From BQJU01 sp965229635 (GTDB lineage Bacteria; Bacteroidota; Bacteroidia; Chitinophagales; Saprospiraceae): a DNA stretch of 64,000 bases. The notes beneath the pieces were generated by a model that was not told where the DNA came from, ran no database searches, and saw only the letters and a list, made by a program, of their open reading frames with translations. The translations under genes were made by a program, and so were the position numbers. Shown piece after piece: positions 62,856 to 64,000 of this stretch. The stretch spans positions 8,122,001 to 8,186,000 of the forward strand of contig OZ245894.1 in the NCBI GenBank assembly GCA_965229635.1, in the 5' to 3' direction. Within the stretch, counting starts at the first letter, position 1; every line of letters starts with the position of its first letter.

Positions 62856-63740
62856 CTAAAATCCAAACATTCCATTTTCATTGGCTAATCCTTCGGTGGG
62901 TATCGGCTGAATGACATCCCAATGCTCCACGGCTTTGCCATTTTCAAAGCGGAGCAAATCGTAAAAGACCTGCTTTTTACCACTCCACTCGCCTTCACTG
63001 ACGGTCAATACAAAGTTGCCCTCACCCAACACTTTGTGGATTTTAGTGTACTTGAACATGTTGTCTTGAGCAGTGAGGTATTGGACGGCTTCTACGATAC
63101 CCGTCAATCCATCTTTTATACCCGGATTATGTTGGTTGTACTGTTCGGCACTGATATAATCGGTGATTTTATCCGGGTTTTTGCCCATCAGAATGTCCTC
63201 GACCATCGCCTTTGCCAATGCTTTGTTGGCCTCCGTTTTATCGAGGTCTTGAGCTGATTTAGGGCCATCGGTTTGCGTCCTCCCACTGGCGGTTTCCTTT
63301 ACCAATGGAGTCATGGCATCCCAGTGTTCTGCTACTTTACCATTCTCGTCCAATCGGATAATATCGAATGAAACCATTTCATCCGCACCAAATGGACTGG
63401 CGTTTTTCCAGATGTTGTGCATAAACACATAATGACCATCCTGGAACATGCGAATATTCTCAGCGGTGGTGCCGTTTTCCTGCAGCACGGGCAGCATTTG
63501 AATGAAGGGCTCCAGCCCCGTGGGAATGAATGGATTGTGCTGAATGTAATCCGGATTGGCGACTTCCCGCATCGTGGCAGGGTCGTTTTTAAGGACGGCA
63601 CCCAAAAAAGTGCCTACAGTTTCTTTTTTGCTCATTGTTGTGGTTGTTGATTGATTATTCTCGCTTATTGCTGGTGTTGTGGATTGGCTGCAGGAGGCGA
63701 GAAGACCTGCCAATACAAAAACGGTCATTACTTTTTTCAT
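62856..63740 (-). CDS. Lipoprotein with two SnoaL-like domains
   Basis: I take the ATG at 63740 (MKKVMTVFVLAGLLASC, Cys17, 294 residues); the longer frame to 63770 spoils the signal. Two NTF2-fold SnoaL-like domains follow. The first has NPDYIQHNPFIPTGLEPF and RLDENGKVAEHWDAM; the second has SAEQYNQHNPGIKDGLTGI and RFENGKAVEHWDVIQ. Such polyketide-cyclase-like proteins bind small molecules, often with unknown reaction. It is divergent from an HxlR regulator with an operator between them, so expression probably responds to an HxlR-sensed signal. Confidence 0.88.
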   Translation of the reverse strand: MKKVMTVFVLAGLLASCSQSTTPAISENNQSTTTTMSKKETVGTFLGAVLKNDPATMREVANPDYIQHNPFIPTGLEPFIQMLPVLQENGTTAENIRMFQDGHYVFMHNIWKNASPFGADEMVSFDIIRLDENGKVAEHWDAMTPLVKETASGRTQTDGPKSAQDLDKTEANKALAKAMVEDILMGKNPDKITDYISAEQYNQHNPGIKDGLTGIVEAVQYLTAQDNMFKYTKIHKVLGEGNFVLTVSEGEWSGKKQVFYDLLRFENGKAVEHWDVIQPIPTEGLANENGMFGF

Positions 63741-63784
63741 TGAACAAGTTTTATTACTTTTGATTTGCAAGCAATATTATAAAA

Positions 63785-63835
63785 TTACTTGCAAAACACA
63801 AGCTATTTTTGAAATTAATTGCGTTTTGCAAGTAA
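63785..63835. promoter_or_regulatory. HxlR operator between the divergent genes
   Basis: TTACTTGCAAAAC (63785-63797) and GTTTTGCAAGTAA (63823-63835) are exact complements, 25 bp apart, with a further TTTGCAAG at 63762-63769. The plus-strand -7 element TATTTTTG (63804-63811) for the HxlR gene lies between the two arms, so bound protein would cover the promoter. Confidence 0.7.
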
Positions 63836-63857
63836 AAAACAGTAGAAATACATCACA

Positions 63858-64000
63858 ATGCAAGAATTTAGATGCGATTGCCCCATCACCTCTGCCCTGG
63901 ATATCCTTGGAGATAAGTGGATGTTGGTGATTGTAAAACAGATGCTGATGGAAGGCAAGGAAACGTTCAAAGACTTTACGGAAAGTGCCGAGTCGATCGC
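63858..64000 (+). CDS. HxlR family transcriptional regulator, partial
   Basis: The first 47 codons, cut by the window end. The start reads MQEFRCDCPITSALDILGDK followed by WMLVIVKQMLMEGKETFKDF, the characteristic HxlR opening: a C-P----L-ilgdKW-l-Il-qm--G--rF-df pattern with a redox-capable Cys pair before the winged helix. These regulators often sense aldehydes or quinones through such Cys residues. It is divergent from the SnoaL-like lipoprotein. Confidence 0.9.
   Translation, partial: MQEFRCDCPITSALDILGDKWMLVIVKQMLMEGKETFKDFTESAESI

Overview
The window reads as a chromosomal segment of a Bacteroidota bacterium, most likely of the Saprospiria (Lewinella/Haliscomenobacter-like). The reasons are a giant secreted protein ending in a type IX secretion (CHU_C, type B) sorting domain, an SprB-type repeat, many lipoproteins with short lipoboxes, TAnnTTTG promoter elements instead of E. 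coli-type boxes, and almost no Shine-Dalgarno sequences. The taxonomic placement is inference. No tRNA, rRNA or CRISPR array was seen.

Layout. 1-5.0 kb: the 5' part of a [2Fe-2S] oxidoreductase subunit gene, divergent from an AraC-type regulator, followed by two formylglycine-type sulfatase lipoproteins and two gene remnants. 5.2-7.6 kb: a MacB/FtsX-type ABC permease on the minus strand. 8.0-22.7 kb: a protease-rich block. It holds two TPR-CHAT caspase-like proteases with signal peptides (the first split by an in-frame TAA), a secreted and a membrane protein of unknown function, a PrsW intramembrane protease, a minus-strand DUF3883 nuclease-like gene, then two secreted M48-type metalloproteases flanking a membrane protein whose tail looks like Effector-Associated Domain 11 (EAD11). 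22.7-33.6 kb: a PKD lipoprotein, a von Willebrand A surface protein and a 2,124-residue T9SS cargo with long near-identical repeats. 33.7-42.2 kb: a VOC protein, a cytoplasmic caspase-family protein, an ABC-F ATPase, a serine hydrolase/beta-barrel pair and two unknown genes.

42.2-64 kb is an accessory, generally more AT-rich region of small cargo genes. It contains two families of dispersed repeats, a possible MITE, a Fic protein with operator-like palindromes at its start, an IS21 element inserted with a 6-bp target duplication into a small membrane-protein gene, a second AraC/bestrophin/SDR group, a TetR-fatty acid hydroxylase divergent pair with a clear operator, secreted hydrolases, a GNAT gene, a truncated group II intron, a membrane-protein gene followed by an integron-type attC site, and an HxlR/SnoaL-like divergent pair.

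The most interesting hypothesis is that the 8-22.7 kb block is an envelope-located version of the CHAT/caspase/EAD conflict-system toolkit. Signal peptides place the CHAT and M48 proteases outside the cytoplasm, while PrsW and the EAD11 membrane protein could connect the two sides. This is inference from domain content and gene order only.
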